A stretch of 64,000 nucleotides of DNA from Aulostomus chinensis (lineage: Eukaryota; Chordata; Actinopteri; Syngnathiformes; Aulostomidae): assembly GCA_037954235.1 (NCBI GenBank), contig JBBMOA010000001.1, positions 10,349,001 through 10,413,000 on the forward strand, read 5' to 3'. This document shows, in pieces, positions 1 to 10,180 of this stretch (positions within the stretch are counted from its first letter, which is position 1; each line of letters starts with the position of its first letter). The notes beneath the pieces were generated by a model, which was given only the letters and a program-made list of their open reading frames with translations, was not told the origin of the DNA and searched no databases. A program made the position numbers and the translations under genes.

Positions 1-140
1 TCAGTTCTGTCTTCAGTTCTCAGCTCTCAGTCCTCCAATCTGAGAGAACTGGACCTGAGCTGGAACCTGCTGCAGGATTCAGGAGTGGAGCTGCTGTCTG
101 CTGGACTGGAGGATCCCCACTGTCACCTGGAAACTCTCAG
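1..140 (+). CDS. Partial LRR exon of a fish NLR-type immune receptor
   Basis: The reading frame starting at base 1 is open through the exon and encodes a leucine-rich repeat with the hallmark [18 protein letters not shown], then [16 protein letters not shown]. This is the ribonuclease-inhibitor-type LRR of the large teleost NLRC3/NLRP-like (FISNA-NACHT-LRR) family, in which each LRR is its own exon of about 174 bp. The exon begins left of the window. A splice donor (ctcag followed by gtcagg) at 140/141 sits where this family places it, leaving two bases of the Arg codon for the next exon. In-frame reading past the donor reaches a stop at 160-162. These receptors are cytosolic pattern sensors. 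No NACHT or B30.2 domain is visible here, so a functional gene cannot be told from a fragment. Confidence 0.78.
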
Positions 141-1335
141 GTCAGGCCAGCTCTCATCTTAGCAGGCCTCCACTCCACCCACAATTTCTTTACTTTGACT
201 CAAACGTTCATGATGAACTGGTTAGATTTTGGGGTTCAAAGGTCATGTGACAACAAAACATGTCCTTAATGAAGAGATTTGAGCCGATGTTCAAGCCACA
301 TGAAGGTCAGTTTTATTCTGGAGGGTCGATCGTTGCCTGATCAGTGAGCAACCGGCCGTCTGACATTTGGAGGAATTTCAAACGCTCAGAAGTGTCGGTC
401 AGCGTCGTCGTGATCTCCTACAGTGGAAGCAGAGCTACCAGCCCTTTCTCCAACCTCAGGTCACCTGACACTTATACAGTGATGAGCCACATCACGGAGG
501 CAGGTTGGTTGCTATGGCAACAGCAGGAATGCCTGTCAACGACTGCTGTGAATCTGTTCTTTATAAATAGTCACCTTCCAAACCTCCCTCAGTGGTCACC
601 ATGTAGCAGTGGGACGTCACTCAAGAAGTGATGGTCAACTTCAGCTCGAGTGCCTGAGTCCAATGTCTTGTTTTCCTGACCTCCAGCCTGGATTTCCAGT
701 TGTTTCCAGGCAGCAGCAGCGTTTGCTGCCGCCTCCATAAAAAGGCTTTGATGTGGGTGGGGACTCGTCACCATGGTAACACAGTGGAGGAGGAGCTTGT
801 TCCTGTGGTTCATCCTTAACTATGAATGTGTGATAGATTCTATAGTAATGGAGAAAGAAGCGTTTTATCAGAGGGTAGTGAGAAGGTGAACTCCTGTCGT
901 GAGTGACGGGACTCAACAACCTGCACGCTGTCATGACAGTGAAACAGCAGAAACCTCACTGATCAAAGCAGGTCACCAGAGAGAAGTCAGAACAAAGACT
1001 GGAGGAGGAAGTGTTCCATTTGTTGGTGAAGACCAGAGGAACTTGACAAAGCAGCTGCTGGTGTGGGAACCAGTGAGAGCAGATGGACAGAATCCAGCTG
1101 TTTGTCAACAGTTCCTCTGGAATATCCTGCTGGTAGTAGATTACTGAGGCCTGGTAGCTTTGTTCCTGAGGAAACTGTCACTGTGACGGTGCAGTTGGAC
1201 CACAGCCTTTAGCCTGGCACTGCTAAAGCAACTATAAAAACCTCACTAACTTGGAGTGAAGACCATCAACATCTGAGAGGTTCAGGTTCCAGGATTTGGT
1301 AGAACAGTGAATTAACTCTGTTCTCTTAACTGCAG
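141..1335 (+). other. Intron between two LRR exons
   Basis: About 1.2 kb bounded by a GT donor after 140 and an AG acceptor at 1334-1335 preceded by a modest pyrimidine tract (ttctcttaactgcag). Short open frames occur on both strands (95, 97 and 82 aa) but have low-complexity, unrecognisable products. I see no transposon or RNA gene in it. Confidence 0.6.
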
Positions 1336-1509
1336 CCTTTTAGGTTGTGGGATCAGAGAGGAAGGTTTTACTTCTCTGGCCTCGGCTCTGAGCTCCAACC
1401 CCTCCCACCTGAGAGAGCTGCACCTGAGCCTCAATCATCCAGGAGGCCCAGGAGTGGAGCTGCTGTCTGCTGGACTGAAGGATCCTCACTGGAGGCTGGA
1501 GACTCTCAG
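1336..1509 (+). CDS. LRR exon of a fish NLR-type receptor
   Basis: A 174-bp exon, exactly the canonical LRR exon length of the teleost NLR family. Read in phase with the upstream exon it encodes [18 protein letters not shown], then [15 protein letters not shown], then [20 protein letters not shown]. The acceptor is at 1334-1335 and the donor GT at 1510-1511 (gtagga). Compared with the usual family sequence, the leucine-rich strand is imperfect: [12 protein letters not shown] replaces the usual LDLSxNxLxDSG, and HWRLE replaces HCxLE. This suggests relaxed constraint. Phase and spacing fit the first exon, so the two probably belong to one gene. It may be the last LRR before a terminal exon, or a decaying copy in an NLR cluster. 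Confidence 0.78.
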
Positions 1510-2171
1510 GTAGGAACATAGAAGCAGAGCTTCAGAACAACACCGTAGGTTCTCCCCAGAACTTCCTCAGAATTGATTTATTCATATTTGCTTTGCTCTC
1601 TGGTGTTTGATGGGACTTCAGACCAACTGGAGGAGGCCCTCGGAGAGATGTTGGGCCCCAAAGTGTCATCAAAGTTTATCAGACATGATGGACAGTTTCA
1701 CAAAATACTGATTATTTCTAGTTTGTTTCATTCATAACTGTTACAGTGAAATACTATAAACCAGCACATCTAAAGTTCACTGCAGTTTGTAAAGACAATG
1801 TCCCTGAAACGTGGGTGCAGAGGGACTTCCTGCAAGGTGGTGCCTGAGGCCTCCATCAGAACCTCCTGTGTCTTTAAACTGTCCAGCTAAGGTGAGCGTT
1901 TGCTTCCTGCTGAGGCTCATAACCACCACATCTTTTTGATGTCTTTCCTCCAGGCTCTAGACACCAGCCTGATGGACTTGAAGGTGCTTCACATGTGGAG
2001 TTTGTCTCCTGAAGGACCAGCTACTTGAGTGCGTCCTTGCTGGTCTCTCCCTGCCCAGAAAAGAAGTGTTGAGTTTCCCTGTGCAGCTCCTGAGCCCAAC
2101 CAGCGGAGGTTGATTCCCTGAGGCTCAGTTCCCCAGACAGCTTCAAGATTCAGGCTTTCTCAGCTTTTCCA
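1510..2171 (+). other. Possible terminal intron and short last exon of the NLR gene
   Basis: An acceptor-like tract (tgtctttcctccag) ends at 1953. Splicing the 1509 donor to 1954 would complete the Arg codon, add one Leu and hit TAG at 1958-1960, ending the protein right after the last LRR. This is inference only: no B30.2/SPRY coding sequence follows, and one short acceptor is weak evidence. The rest of the stretch has no recognisable content. Confidence 0.25.
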
Positions 2172-3117
2172 GATGAAGGTTGTTCCTGATTGTCTCATGT
2201 TTGTATTCCTGCTGACCCCTGACCCTGGTAACCCTCCTGATGAAGGTTGTTCCTGATTGTCTCTTGTTTGTATTCCTGCTGACCCCTGACCCTGGTAACC
2301 CTCCTGATGAAGGTTGTTCCTGATTGTCTCTTGTTTGTATTCCTGCTGACCCCTGACCCTGGTAACCCTCCTGATGAAGGTTGTTCCTGATTGTCTCATG
2401 TTTGTATTCCTGCTGACCCCTGACCCTGGTAACCCTCCTGATGAAGGTTGTTCCTGATTGTCTCATGTTTGTATTCCTGCTGACCCCAGACCCTGGTAAC
2501 CCTCCTGATGAAGGTTGTTCCTGATTGTCTCTTGTTTGTATTCCTGCTGACCCCTGACCCTGGTAACCCTCCAGATGAAGGTTGTTCCTGATTGTCTCAT
2601 GTTTGTATTCCTGCTGACCCCTGACCCTGGTAACCCTCCTGATGAAGGTTGTTCCTGATTCTCTCATGTTTGTATTCCTGCTGACCCCTGACCCTGGTAA
2701 CCCTCCTGATGAAGGTTGTTCCTGATTGTCTCTTGTTTGTATTCCTGCTGACCCCTGACCCTGGTAACCCTCCTGATGAAGGTTGTTCCTGATTGTCTCT
2801 TGTTTGTATTCCTGCTGACCCCTGACCCTGGTAACCCTCCTGATGAAGGTTGTTCCTGATTGTCTCATGTTTGTATTCCTGCTGACCCCTGACCCTGGTA
2901 ACCCTCCTGATGAAGGTTGTTCCTGATTGTCTCATGTTTGTATTCCTGCTGACCCCTGACCCTGGTAACCCTCCTGATGAAGGTTGTTCCTGATTGTCTC
3001 TTGTTTGTATTCCTGCTGACCCCTGACCCTGGTAACCCACCTGATGAAGGTTGTTCCTGATTGTCTCTTGTTTGTATTCCTGCTGAGCCCTGACCCTGGT
3101 AACCCTCCTGATGAAGG
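2172..3117. repeat. 67-bp minisatellite, 14 copies
   Basis: Tandem repeat starting at gatgaaggttgttcctgatt with an exact 67-bp period. Starts fall at 2172, 2239, 2306 and so on to 3043, with a partial copy at 3110-3117. Copies are nearly identical. The main polymorphism is a single A/T within tctcatg versus tctcttg. Single changes include gattctctc in copy 8, accccagac in copy 5, tccagatg entering copy 7, and gagccc in copy 14. Because 67 is not a multiple of 3, the long open frames on the minus strand (241 and 178 aa) are produced by the repeat passing through all frames and are not genes. If the upstream NLR exons are expressed, it would lie in their 3' region. Confidence 0.97.
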
Positions 3118-4408
3118 TTTCTGCTGCATTCAAAGAGAACTTCTTGACATGAACTTTTTTATAGACTTTACAACGACGTTAAAATGAAACAGATGTTTGA
3201 TTCCCAAGAACTCAGGTTGTCAAAGGTTGTTGAAGCTGAGCTGAAACGAATCCCTTGGGCCAGCAGACGTTCTCTTTTCTATCCATGTTAGAATTAAATA
3301 GATGAGGACTCCCAACTCCTTGAACCGTTGAGCAAAGGAAGTCAGAAGTGAGGTTCATCTTGAAAGAGTACCAAACTCCATGTGACGTTAAAGGGAGACA
3401 GGATTCAGGTCTGTCCTCCTCAGCATGGATGAGGACTGCAAGGTAGTGATTGGATGATGATCCCTTAAGGAGTGAACTGACACACTACACTAACTGTGTC
3501 GGCACTGTTTTGACACTGTGTTGGCCACTCAATAGCGACCCCTGCAGGAGTTCTCAATCATTGCAGGTAAACAAACTGAAAAAAGATGGAAAAGCTTCCA
3601 TACTGCTAACCCAACATCAGCCTGTGAAATAACATTTAATCGCTCATCCTTTCCTTCAAATAGCATCTCATCATTGTAGAATTTCATTTGTTCAATTTGT
3701 TTGTGTAAATGCTGAAATGAGTCGCTATGTAAAATGGAGCAAATTTGTCTATAAAAAAATTCAGAACTGAAATTTTCAACTTCTCTATGGAATTTTGTGA
3801 ACTTAAGTGTTGAATCATATAAAATAAAAGACTAAAAAGTGATTCATTTCTGCATTTTTATTGAGGAACACAAATTCTGTCAGGTCCATTCACGTCAAGA
3901 AACAATGGGATGATAATGTGCTTGATTGTTTATTCTAGCACAAACTGGTGGTACGGCTCTGTTCAGAGGAGTCCCCTGAGAATTTTTCATGAGCACCATG
4001 AAACAGGGGACCAGCAGCATGAGGGAAGGTTCTCCCAGTTTAAGACTGGAAGAGCAAACATACCCCCGTGAACAGAGCAGCAACATGACATGGAATGAAC
4101 TATGCCATGTATACACGACAAGGTGGAGCTGGGGAGGTGGAGGGTAGCAAGTTGCGAGCAGGAGCAACTGTACAGGAAATGGCAGCAGATAGCAGCAGGC
4201 AGAGCAGCATAGCCAGAAGCTGTTGAGGCCGTGTGACATTTAAGTTGAGAGGGGCCAATCAGAAGTGAGGGATTTGATCAGCTGATGCGGAGCAGCTGTA
4301 GATAAGCTGATTGATCAGTTCGATTGATGGATGGGAAAGCCAATCGCGGCTTTCTCGCGGACTTTAGCTTTTTGGTGACAGCGCCACCTATCGAATTAGA
4401 TGACAGCA
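3118..4408. other. Intergenic stretch, no recognisable gene
   Basis: AT-rich from 3640 to 3860. The minus-strand open frame 3895-4239 (114 aa, rich in Leu, Cys and Ser) has no domain I recognise and no supporting start context. A polyadenylation-type hexamer lies at 3823-3828 on the + strand. Nothing else can be supported. Confidence 0.5.
3823..3828 (+). other. Candidate polyadenylation signal
   Basis: An AATAAA hexamer in AT-rich context, about 2.3 kb after the last LRR exon and on the same strand. It could end the NLR transcript, but the hexamer is common by chance in such sequence. Confidence 0.25.
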
Positions 4409-4747
4409 AAATACTCCTTTCTAACTATAGTATAAATGGTTTCTTCCAATTCCACCAAATACTTTCTAATTTATAGTTTTAAAGGTTCATTCCACCAAAA
4501 TACTTTCTAATTTATAGTTTTAAAGGTTCGTTCCACCAAAATACTTTCTAATTTATAGTTTTAAAGGTTCGTTCCACCAAAATACTTTCTAATTTATAGT
4601 TTTAAAGGTTCGTTCCACCAAAATACTTTCTAATTTATAGTTTTAAAGGTTCGTTCCACCAAAATACTTTCTAATTTATAGTTTTAAAGGTTCATTCCAC
4701 CAAAATACTGCTTTCTGTCCAACTTCTCAGTTTTAAAGGTTCCTTCA
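4409..4747. repeat. 41-bp minisatellite, about 7 copies
   Basis: Tandem repeat built on ttccaccaaaatactttcta followed by atttatagttttaaaggttc plus one base. Copies start at 4450 (40 bp, one A missing), 4490, 4531, 4572, 4613, 4654 and 4695. Degenerate half-copies flank it at 4409-4449 and after 4707. The inner copies are almost identical and the outer ones diverged, the pattern expected of expansion by unequal exchange in the middle. Confidence 0.95.
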
Positions 4748-5963
4748 GTTGAGGGATCCTGGTTCTGTGTGAGGGGTTGAGGGTCGATATGGGATGATGA
4801 GGAAGATTTCATGTCCCGATGGTCCTGCTAAAGTAACTGTGAGTCATGATATCAAACAATGTCACCAAAATATGCTTGAACTCTTAAAATGGCAATAAAA
4901 TCTACTGGAATCATTTTACCACAAACACTTTTATTGTGTTTTTGTGAGCATCATTTTTCAAACATTATAACATAAACTTTAAAAAGGGTCCATTCACTAA
5001 CACTCTTACTTGAAGGTAGTCACTGATATCAGTAAACAGCTGATAAAGATTTGTGTTCATGTTTTAATTCTCTACTCTGACCTGTGCTGAGACACTGGAC
5101 CAGAGAGGAAGACCTGCTCAGCCTCCTGCATGGACCAATTCTGCAGCTCAGTGATGACGACGAGGGATTCAGCATTGAGTTCATTTTTAAACTTTTTGGA
5201 GGAAACACCTGTAAATTAACCAGCAGTTACTGGTGATGCTTCACAGTTTCCAAGCTCAAACGGCCTCCTGCTTGTTGGACTCACAATTTCCAAAAAATGG
5301 AGACATCAAAAGTCAAATCATGTTTTTGTTTGGTTTTGTTTTTTACTGGAGGAAAACTTCAAATTGTGATGATGTGTCTGACTTAGAAACTGAACCCCCA
5401 AAAATCAAAAAGTCTCCTTCTTCTGTGCCGTGATCTCAGAGCTGATCATGATTGATCTCATCAATAATCCTTGGCAGCCGACCAGTCACACACAGCCCCC
5501 CCCCCCACACACACACACTGAGACATGCAGCAGCTCACAGTAACTGCCTCAGTCACACAGCAGATAGACTCCTTTCTATAACAAGATAAGCAGTAGAAAT
5601 GGATGGAAGTGATGATGAACTGATGAACAGGTGATTTGTCCAAAAGTCAACATCAGATTCATTTCCAATCTGTGGAAGCAGTTTCATCTTGAGGTTCCAG
5701 GTAAGAACAGCCAGCTGTGGGCTGACACACATCTCTTCAGGAGCACTTCTATGCTCCAAACTTGCCAGGTTGAATTGTGTCTGTATTCTGAGGGCAGCAG
5801 GAGGACGGAGGAGTGAGGACACACACATTTGGAACTGAGAGCAGCTGTGTGTGGGATTTCCCCAGCAAAGATAAAACCAGCTCCTTCATGCTGGCTATGA
5901 AGGCTCACAGTCACACTGACCCTGCTACAAATACTTTGATATGCAACAGACTGGTTTCTCTTC
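4748..5963. other. Intergenic stretch, nothing recognised
   Basis: Unique-looking DNA with several short open frames (60-98 aa) on both strands, none with a recognisable domain. The only structured element is the C-tract/AC repeat listed separately. Confidence 0.5.
5496..5518. repeat. C11 homopolymer joined to (AC)6
   Basis: Eleven consecutive C residues (5496-5506) run directly into six AC dinucleotides (5507-5518). This is a compound simple repeat, likely length-variable and prone to sequencing error. Confidence 0.95.
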
Positions 5964-6255
5964 TGGTAGTTTGTTATCAACTGTTGTCACATTTATGGAT
6001 CAATTTAGCTGATAAGATGAAGGCTCCAAAGGACCAGCTGGAGATGCCGGGGATTGAACCCGGGGCCTCATACATGCGAAGCATGCCCTCTACCACTGAG
6101 CTACATCCCCTCTGTCAGAGTCATTGTTTAACTGATGCAGCAACACAAACACAGACACAACATTTTTATTCTTCATTTTAGGGATAAAAAGGAAGTCAGC
6201 CTGTGATCTCAAAGGCTCTGTGATCTCAGTAGTTTCACTGTGATGTCAGCCCACA
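5964..6255 (-). repeat. Duplicated tRNA-Ala segment, uninterrupted copy
   Basis: Read on the minus strand, this segment matches + strand sequence at 16633-16693 and again at 17923-18146. Shared blocks include gctgacatcacagtgaaa, gagatcacagagcctttgag, ccctaaaatgaag and atgttgtgtctgtgtttgtg, then the tRNA-Ala itself and the trailing cagctggtcct block. The match covers both tRNA flanks, so this is a segmental duplication and not a coincidence of tRNA genes. The partner copy is split by a Penelope-like element; this copy represents the empty site. Confidence 0.85.
6039..6110 (-). tRNA. tRNA-Ala (anticodon CGC)
   Basis: 72 nt including the A discriminator. The acceptor GGGGATG (6104-6110) pairs with CATCTCC (6040-6046) with one G-U. 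The anticodon stem CATGC/GTATG encloses the loop TTCGCAT, giving CGC. The T-arm is a perfect CCCGG/CCGGG stem with loop TTCAATC. One flaw: the D stem is GCTC against GAGG where GAGC is expected, leaving a G-G opposition. No run of four T residues follows within 40 nt. It charges alanine for GCG codons if functional. No CCA is encoded, as expected for eukaryotes. Confidence 0.88.
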
Positions 6256-7736
6256 CAGCCTTAGACCACAGAGGCAAGTCAGGCTCCAGGAAGCTGAGGC
6301 TGCTCCGTTCTCAGTCCAGTCCAGAGTGAAGGTTTTCCTCTCAGAAGCTTTCCAATCCAGCCCAGATCCTCTCTGACTAGCAGGAGTCTTTGACCAGGAA
6401 ATGAGAATTATATTGAACGTCTGCTCATCCTCAGAATGAAGTAAAAGTATTTGTGTTCCTAAAATAATCTCCAGATGCTAAGATCAGTTATTAACATTGA
6501 TTGACAGCTCTAAACTGAGCCACCATCACTATACAGTTGCAACTGAAATATTTAGAAATATTTCAAGGAAGCAGCAGGCCCTCATCCGCCCTGGTCCACC
6601 CGACTGTGTCCCCTGAGACAGATGACAGCTCGCTTCTGGCAGAGGCAGTTAGGTTGAGGACCGTTGCTGATGTCATCAACCGATGTCTCCATCACAAAAG
6701 GTGACAGACAGGATGGTCATGGACATAAAACAGAGGTCGAAGAATGAGAAAGAATGGTTGTCCTGACTGAAGTTTAGCTTGAGCTTTTTAATTTGTTACT
6801 AAAGGAAGTACTGGTACAAGTAAAGGCAGGCGAACTTTCCACAAATATTCAGAATTAACTTTGACAACCAAAACATGAACCAAGACGACAAAATAGTGAA
6901 CATGAAAAAGGAACCAGTCCCACCTTCTTGTGTGTTCCTGCTTAAGTAAATGTTTATGAAGATTTGTTGTGTTCTTTTTCCAAAGGTCCAGCCAGCATTG
7001 CAGGTCTCAGGAGAAGGAGCCACTTCAGCAGGATCTGTGGGACAAATCCCCCCACGGTGAGACCTGTCCAGCTCCCTGCAGCTCTGCAAGTGTTACCAAC
7101 TCTTCATTCCAGCTGTTTGGTTGAATCCCATTTTTTCACCTTTGAACCTTTTGAACACTGATGAGGAGGTGAGGCTGGAGGCAAAACCACAACCTCACGT
7201 CAGCTCACAGGATGAACCAAAATGCCAGACACTTCCTGTCACTGCTCCAGCACCACCTGTCTCCCCTCCATGTCTTTACCATCTGTGCAGCTTCCTGCTG
7301 TCCCTGGACCCTCACAGGTGATCGCTCCACCTGGAGCCTCACAGATGGGTTCAAACCTCCCAATACCTGCAGCCCAGCCTCGACCCACTCAGACACAGTC
7401 ACCCGTTCAAGCTGGGCCTGGTACCACACTCCAGTACAGACAGAGAGAAAGAAGACACACGGGATCCTTTGAAGAAAATGTAATAAAGACAGGAAGCCCC
7501 CATCACATTGTCAGTGTTTCAGTGACTGGCATTGGGAAGAGACTGAGACAAAGTCACGTTATGAATGGAGGGCTGAGTTGGAGCAGAGGGGGGCAGGATC
7601 CTGGGGGTGGACTGTCTTTAGGAGGCTGAGGTGTCTGGTGGTCTTGGTGGACCCTCTGCATCTCAAGCTGAGACCACAGAGTCCTGTGTTCTTGAGTCAT
7701 TGTGTATAGTCTCTGTTGTTGGCGAGGTCAGTGTGG
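6256..7736. other. Intergenic stretch with a short dispersed repeat
   Basis: No recognised gene. The block at 6831-6880 (aactttccacaaatattcag) is closely matched in direct orientation at 18171-18220. A proline- and serine-rich open frame at 7222-7629 (+, 135 aa) has no recognisable domain, overlaps two other open frames and is probably non-coding. Confidence 0.45.
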
Positions 7737-7803
7737 TCCTTGGTGGTCTAGTGGCTAGGATTCGGCGCTTCGCGCAGCCCGCGTTCGATTCCCGGTCAGG
7801 GAA
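7737..7803 (+). pseudogene. tRNA-Glu pseudogene
   Basis: Matches the eukaryotic tRNA-Glu pattern: acceptor TCCTTGG against TCAGGGA, D-arm TGGTCTAGTGGCTAGGATT, and a consensus B box GTTCGATTC. The anticodon arm to variable loop is about five bases short (CGGCG, CTTCGCG, CAGCC), so the stem cannot close and no Glu anticodon is positioned. The 67-nt length against the usual 72 supports a deletion. It is most likely an inactive copy. Confidence 0.8.
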
Positions 7804-8450
7804 TGAGTTATTTAGAGGTTGAGGGAGAGGTGATCAGGTGGTCCACATGATGGTGGAGGTGATGAACTGTGAATCCATCATGGCTCCACTCTCACCCCCA
7901 TTGTAGTGTTCTTGGTTCACTCTGCCATGGCCCCATGTTGAAGGGTGACTGTCTCATTCAGGTCCAACCCTTTGTTAGACTCTATTAAGTCACTGACTCC
8001 TGCAAGGACAAACTGTAATCCTCCTTAGTAGCTTTGGTTCCTTGCAGCACAGAAAGTCTGTTCACTGATGTAGGAACTGAAAATCTTAGAGCTCCGGTCC
8101 TTCGTTCCTTCCTCCACTGAGCAGAAGAAACACAGAATAGTGGGCAGTTCCTCCTACAGTTCTCAGAAAGTCTGAGGGCACCAAAGAAAGGAGGGAAATG
8201 CAATCAATGTTGAATTATTTTACATTTCTTATATTTGATCAAAGATAGAACTTAATAAGCGTCCATCAACCTGCAGGACAAACTCCTTCACTGTGTGGGA
8301 GGTTCAGAGTCCCTGGTTTGATTGCAGCTTTGACCTGAGCAGGTGTTCATCCACATCTCAGTAACAGGGGACACTTTATCACACCAGTGGACAAACATCA
8401 GCATTCATCACCCAGCAGCTCCTCTGATCAACAGAACAAGCTGAAGTATT
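7804..8450. other. Intergenic stretch, nothing recognised
   Basis: Contains only short open frames without recognisable products. No repeat shared with the rest of the window was seen. Confidence 0.4.
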
Positions 8451-8523
8451 CTGACAAGGAGGGCATGGATCCCTCTACCTCTCACATGCTAAGCTAGCAC
8501 TCTACCATTGGAGCTAAGTCCCC
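8451..8523 (-). pseudogene. tRNA-Ala (AGC) pseudogene
   Basis: On the minus strand the D-arm TTAGCTCCAATGGTAGAG, the anticodon loop CTTAGCATG (AGC) and a T-arm GAGGG/CCCTC are recognisable as tRNA-Ala(AGC). The acceptor fails: GGGGACT faces CTTGTCA with only a few possible pairs. The B box is also off consensus (GGATCCATG). It is a decayed copy. Confidence 0.8.
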
Positions 8524-8534
8524 TTTTGAGCTTC

Positions 8535-8860
8535 CATTTGAGTTTTCTGTTCCCATCTCTATGGTAACGGTCAGTTTTGACCCACATCTTCAATCAGCTG
8601 TAAAATTCACTAAAAACAATTTTCTATCATCCAAGTTGTTTCCATCTCTTGGTTTCCTTGTTAGGCTTCCTTATCCATGGAAATATTGATTTGAATATTT
8701 TGTTGTGGGCCTCTGGACCTTTTTTTAGTCAGTAAACCCTCAATTTCAATTAAAAAAATGATAAAATGAACCTTTGGGTTTGGCATAAAAGTCTTTTTTT
8801 CAGCAACAGAACTTTAATATAAACACTAAATGAAAAGCAGAACAGGCCAGAACACAAACT
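8535..8860. repeat. Inverted duplicated repeat, copy 1
   Basis: This segment is the reverse complement of 13785-14085 with scattered changes. Shared blocks read here as tctgttcccatctctatggt, ttgacccacatcttcaatca, cttccttatccatggaaata and agcaacagaactttaatata. It is a dispersed element or segmental duplicate of unknown class. Its right end abuts the piggyBac relic. Confidence 0.85.
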
Positions 8861-9420
8861 CTGCTCTGCCGTCCTTCCTGGTTACTGGGCATGGACTGCT
8901 GGAAGGGGCATTTTCCTCAGAAAGGGACAAGACGTTCATCCACTCTCACCTCTGGCCCTGGGTTGAATGTTGGTGCAAGGAGCTGCACCCATCTTTCCCA
9001 GACATCCCCAATGGGGGCAAGCTTGTCAGTTCTTGCTCCGGTGTCTCTGTCGTCAAATCTGAGGACTCTTGATGTTCGTTGAAAGTTCTGAAGTGGCCTT
9101 GTGGCCCGGAAAATATTTCTGCCTGTCGATGCGTCCCAGAGACGATCAGTGGCCTCACTGCAGGATCTGAACACTCCAGGAAGAAGAAGAACACCAATAG
9201 AAGCATCCAGGTGTCCCTCATCAATGTCTTTCCACTTGTCACCATGGACTTTTTTTCCTTTGAGGTTTGTCACAGCAATGCTGACTCTTTGTAGTGACAG
9301 TGGCATGAACAGAACCATCAACCATAAACAGCTCCAAACATGTCTTGATGTCACTGCCTCTCGTCACAGCAAACCTTGTGATTCCAGGGCTCATTTTGAT
9401 GACATCAGCAGCAGCTGCCC
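8845..9420 (-). pseudogene. piggyBac-type transposase relic (PGBD-like)
   Basis: Minus-strand frames encode successive pieces of a teleost piggyBac transposase (DDE_Tnp_1_7 family). First GITRFAVTRGSDIKTCLELF, then after a frameshift near 9300 WKDIDEGHLDASIGVLLLPG, then LWDASTGRNIFRATRPLQNF, VLRFDDRDTGARTDKLAPIG and NPGPEVRVDERLVPF. The VDE of the last block contains the first catalytic Asp of the DDD triad. A TGA stop follows directly (8917-8919) where family members normally continue with Arg. The frame then reads on as GKCPFQQSMPSN before a second shift. The remaining catalytic domain is absent. It is an inactive fragment of a cut-and-paste DNA transposon, with no terminal inverted repeats found. 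Confidence 0.85.
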
Positions 9421-9479
9421 TGCCATGTACATCAGGAGACACTGAGCTCCAGCCAATGTTCCCTCTAGTTTTTCATGTG

Positions 9480-9840
9480 TCTGGTTATCCTCACAAGCTC
9501 CCTGAGCTCACTGAGGACCACTGTGAGCACTGAAACTGGGAGACGGTTCCACAGGAGGGGAGCCTGATAGCTGAAGCCTCTGGCTCCATTCTACTTTCAG
9601 AACTCTAGGAACCACCAGTAACCCTGCATCCTGGGAGCGAAGGGTTCTAGCTGGATAATAGGGGACTAGGAGCTCTGTCAGGTAGGAAGGAGCCTGACTG
9701 TTGAGGACTTTGATGGTAGAAGGAGAATTTAGAATTCTATTCTGAATGTGACAGGGAGCCATGCAGAGAAGCCAGTACAGGAGAGACATGGTCTCTTCTA
9801 CTAGTTCTAGTCAGGCAGCAGCGTTCTGGACCAGCTGGAG
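9480..9840 (-). pseudogene. LINE C-terminal fragment (L2/Rex/CR1-like)
   Basis: The minus strand encodes the well-known C-terminal segment of fish non-LTR retrotransposon proteins: KVLNSQAPSYLTELLVPYYP, then ARTLRSQDAGLLVVPRV. After a frameshift near 9590 it continues as GFSYQAPLLWNRLPVSV. No reverse transcriptase core adjoins it, so this is a 5'-truncated, frameshifted copy, the usual outcome of LINE insertion. I place it in the L2/Rex/CR1 group from the motif pattern; the exact family is uncertain. It lies immediately beside the piggyBac relic on the same strand. Confidence 0.8.
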
Positions 9841-9943
9841 AGTTTTCAGGACCCACTTCTTCTTTTGGTCACAGGTTTGAAGATACCTGTGGAAGTGAAA
9901 GGAAAGGCTGCGAGAGACCTGCCACACCTCTCCAGTGACATGA

Positions 9944-10025
9944 TGGCAGTGGTGGGATTTGAACCCACACCTCCTCAGAGACTGGAGCCTAAATCCAGTG
10001 CCTTAGACCGCTCAGCCCCACCACC
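9944..10025 (-). tRNA. tRNA-Leu (anticodon TAG)
   Basis: 82 nt with the long variable arm typical of leucine tRNAs. The acceptor GGTGGTG pairs with CACTGCC (two G-U pairs), discriminator A. The anticodon stem CTGGA/TCCAG holds the loop TTTAGGC, giving TAG. The variable arm is TCTCTGAGGAGGT. The T-arm GTGGG/CCCAC has loop TTCAAAT, close to the B-box consensus. All stems close, so it could be functional. No T4 terminator follows within about 45 nt. Confidence 0.92.
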
Positions 10026-10180
10026 TCACTGTGCTGTTCTCTGAGTTGGTCTGCTAAAGGCATGTTGAAGAGGAAGTAACATAATGATATAAAACTGATT
10101 CTGAAGGGGGACCCCTTTCCTCCCACGGTCACAGGAAGTGACAACAGCGCTGCTAGAAGCAGGAAAGAAATGGTAAAAGG

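Noticed and set aside
2143..3133. Minus-strand open frames of 241 and 178 aa with repeated peptides
   Set aside because: They are the 67-bp minisatellite read through three frames; there is no independent evidence of coding.
3895..4239. 114-aa minus-strand protein
   Set aside because: Low-complexity Leu/Cys/Ser-rich product without recognisable domain or homologue I can recall; left unannotated.
7205..7629. Proline-rich protein gene (135 aa, +) with overlapping frames on both strands
   Set aside because: No domain, no splice or promoter evidence, and competing open frames in the same interval.
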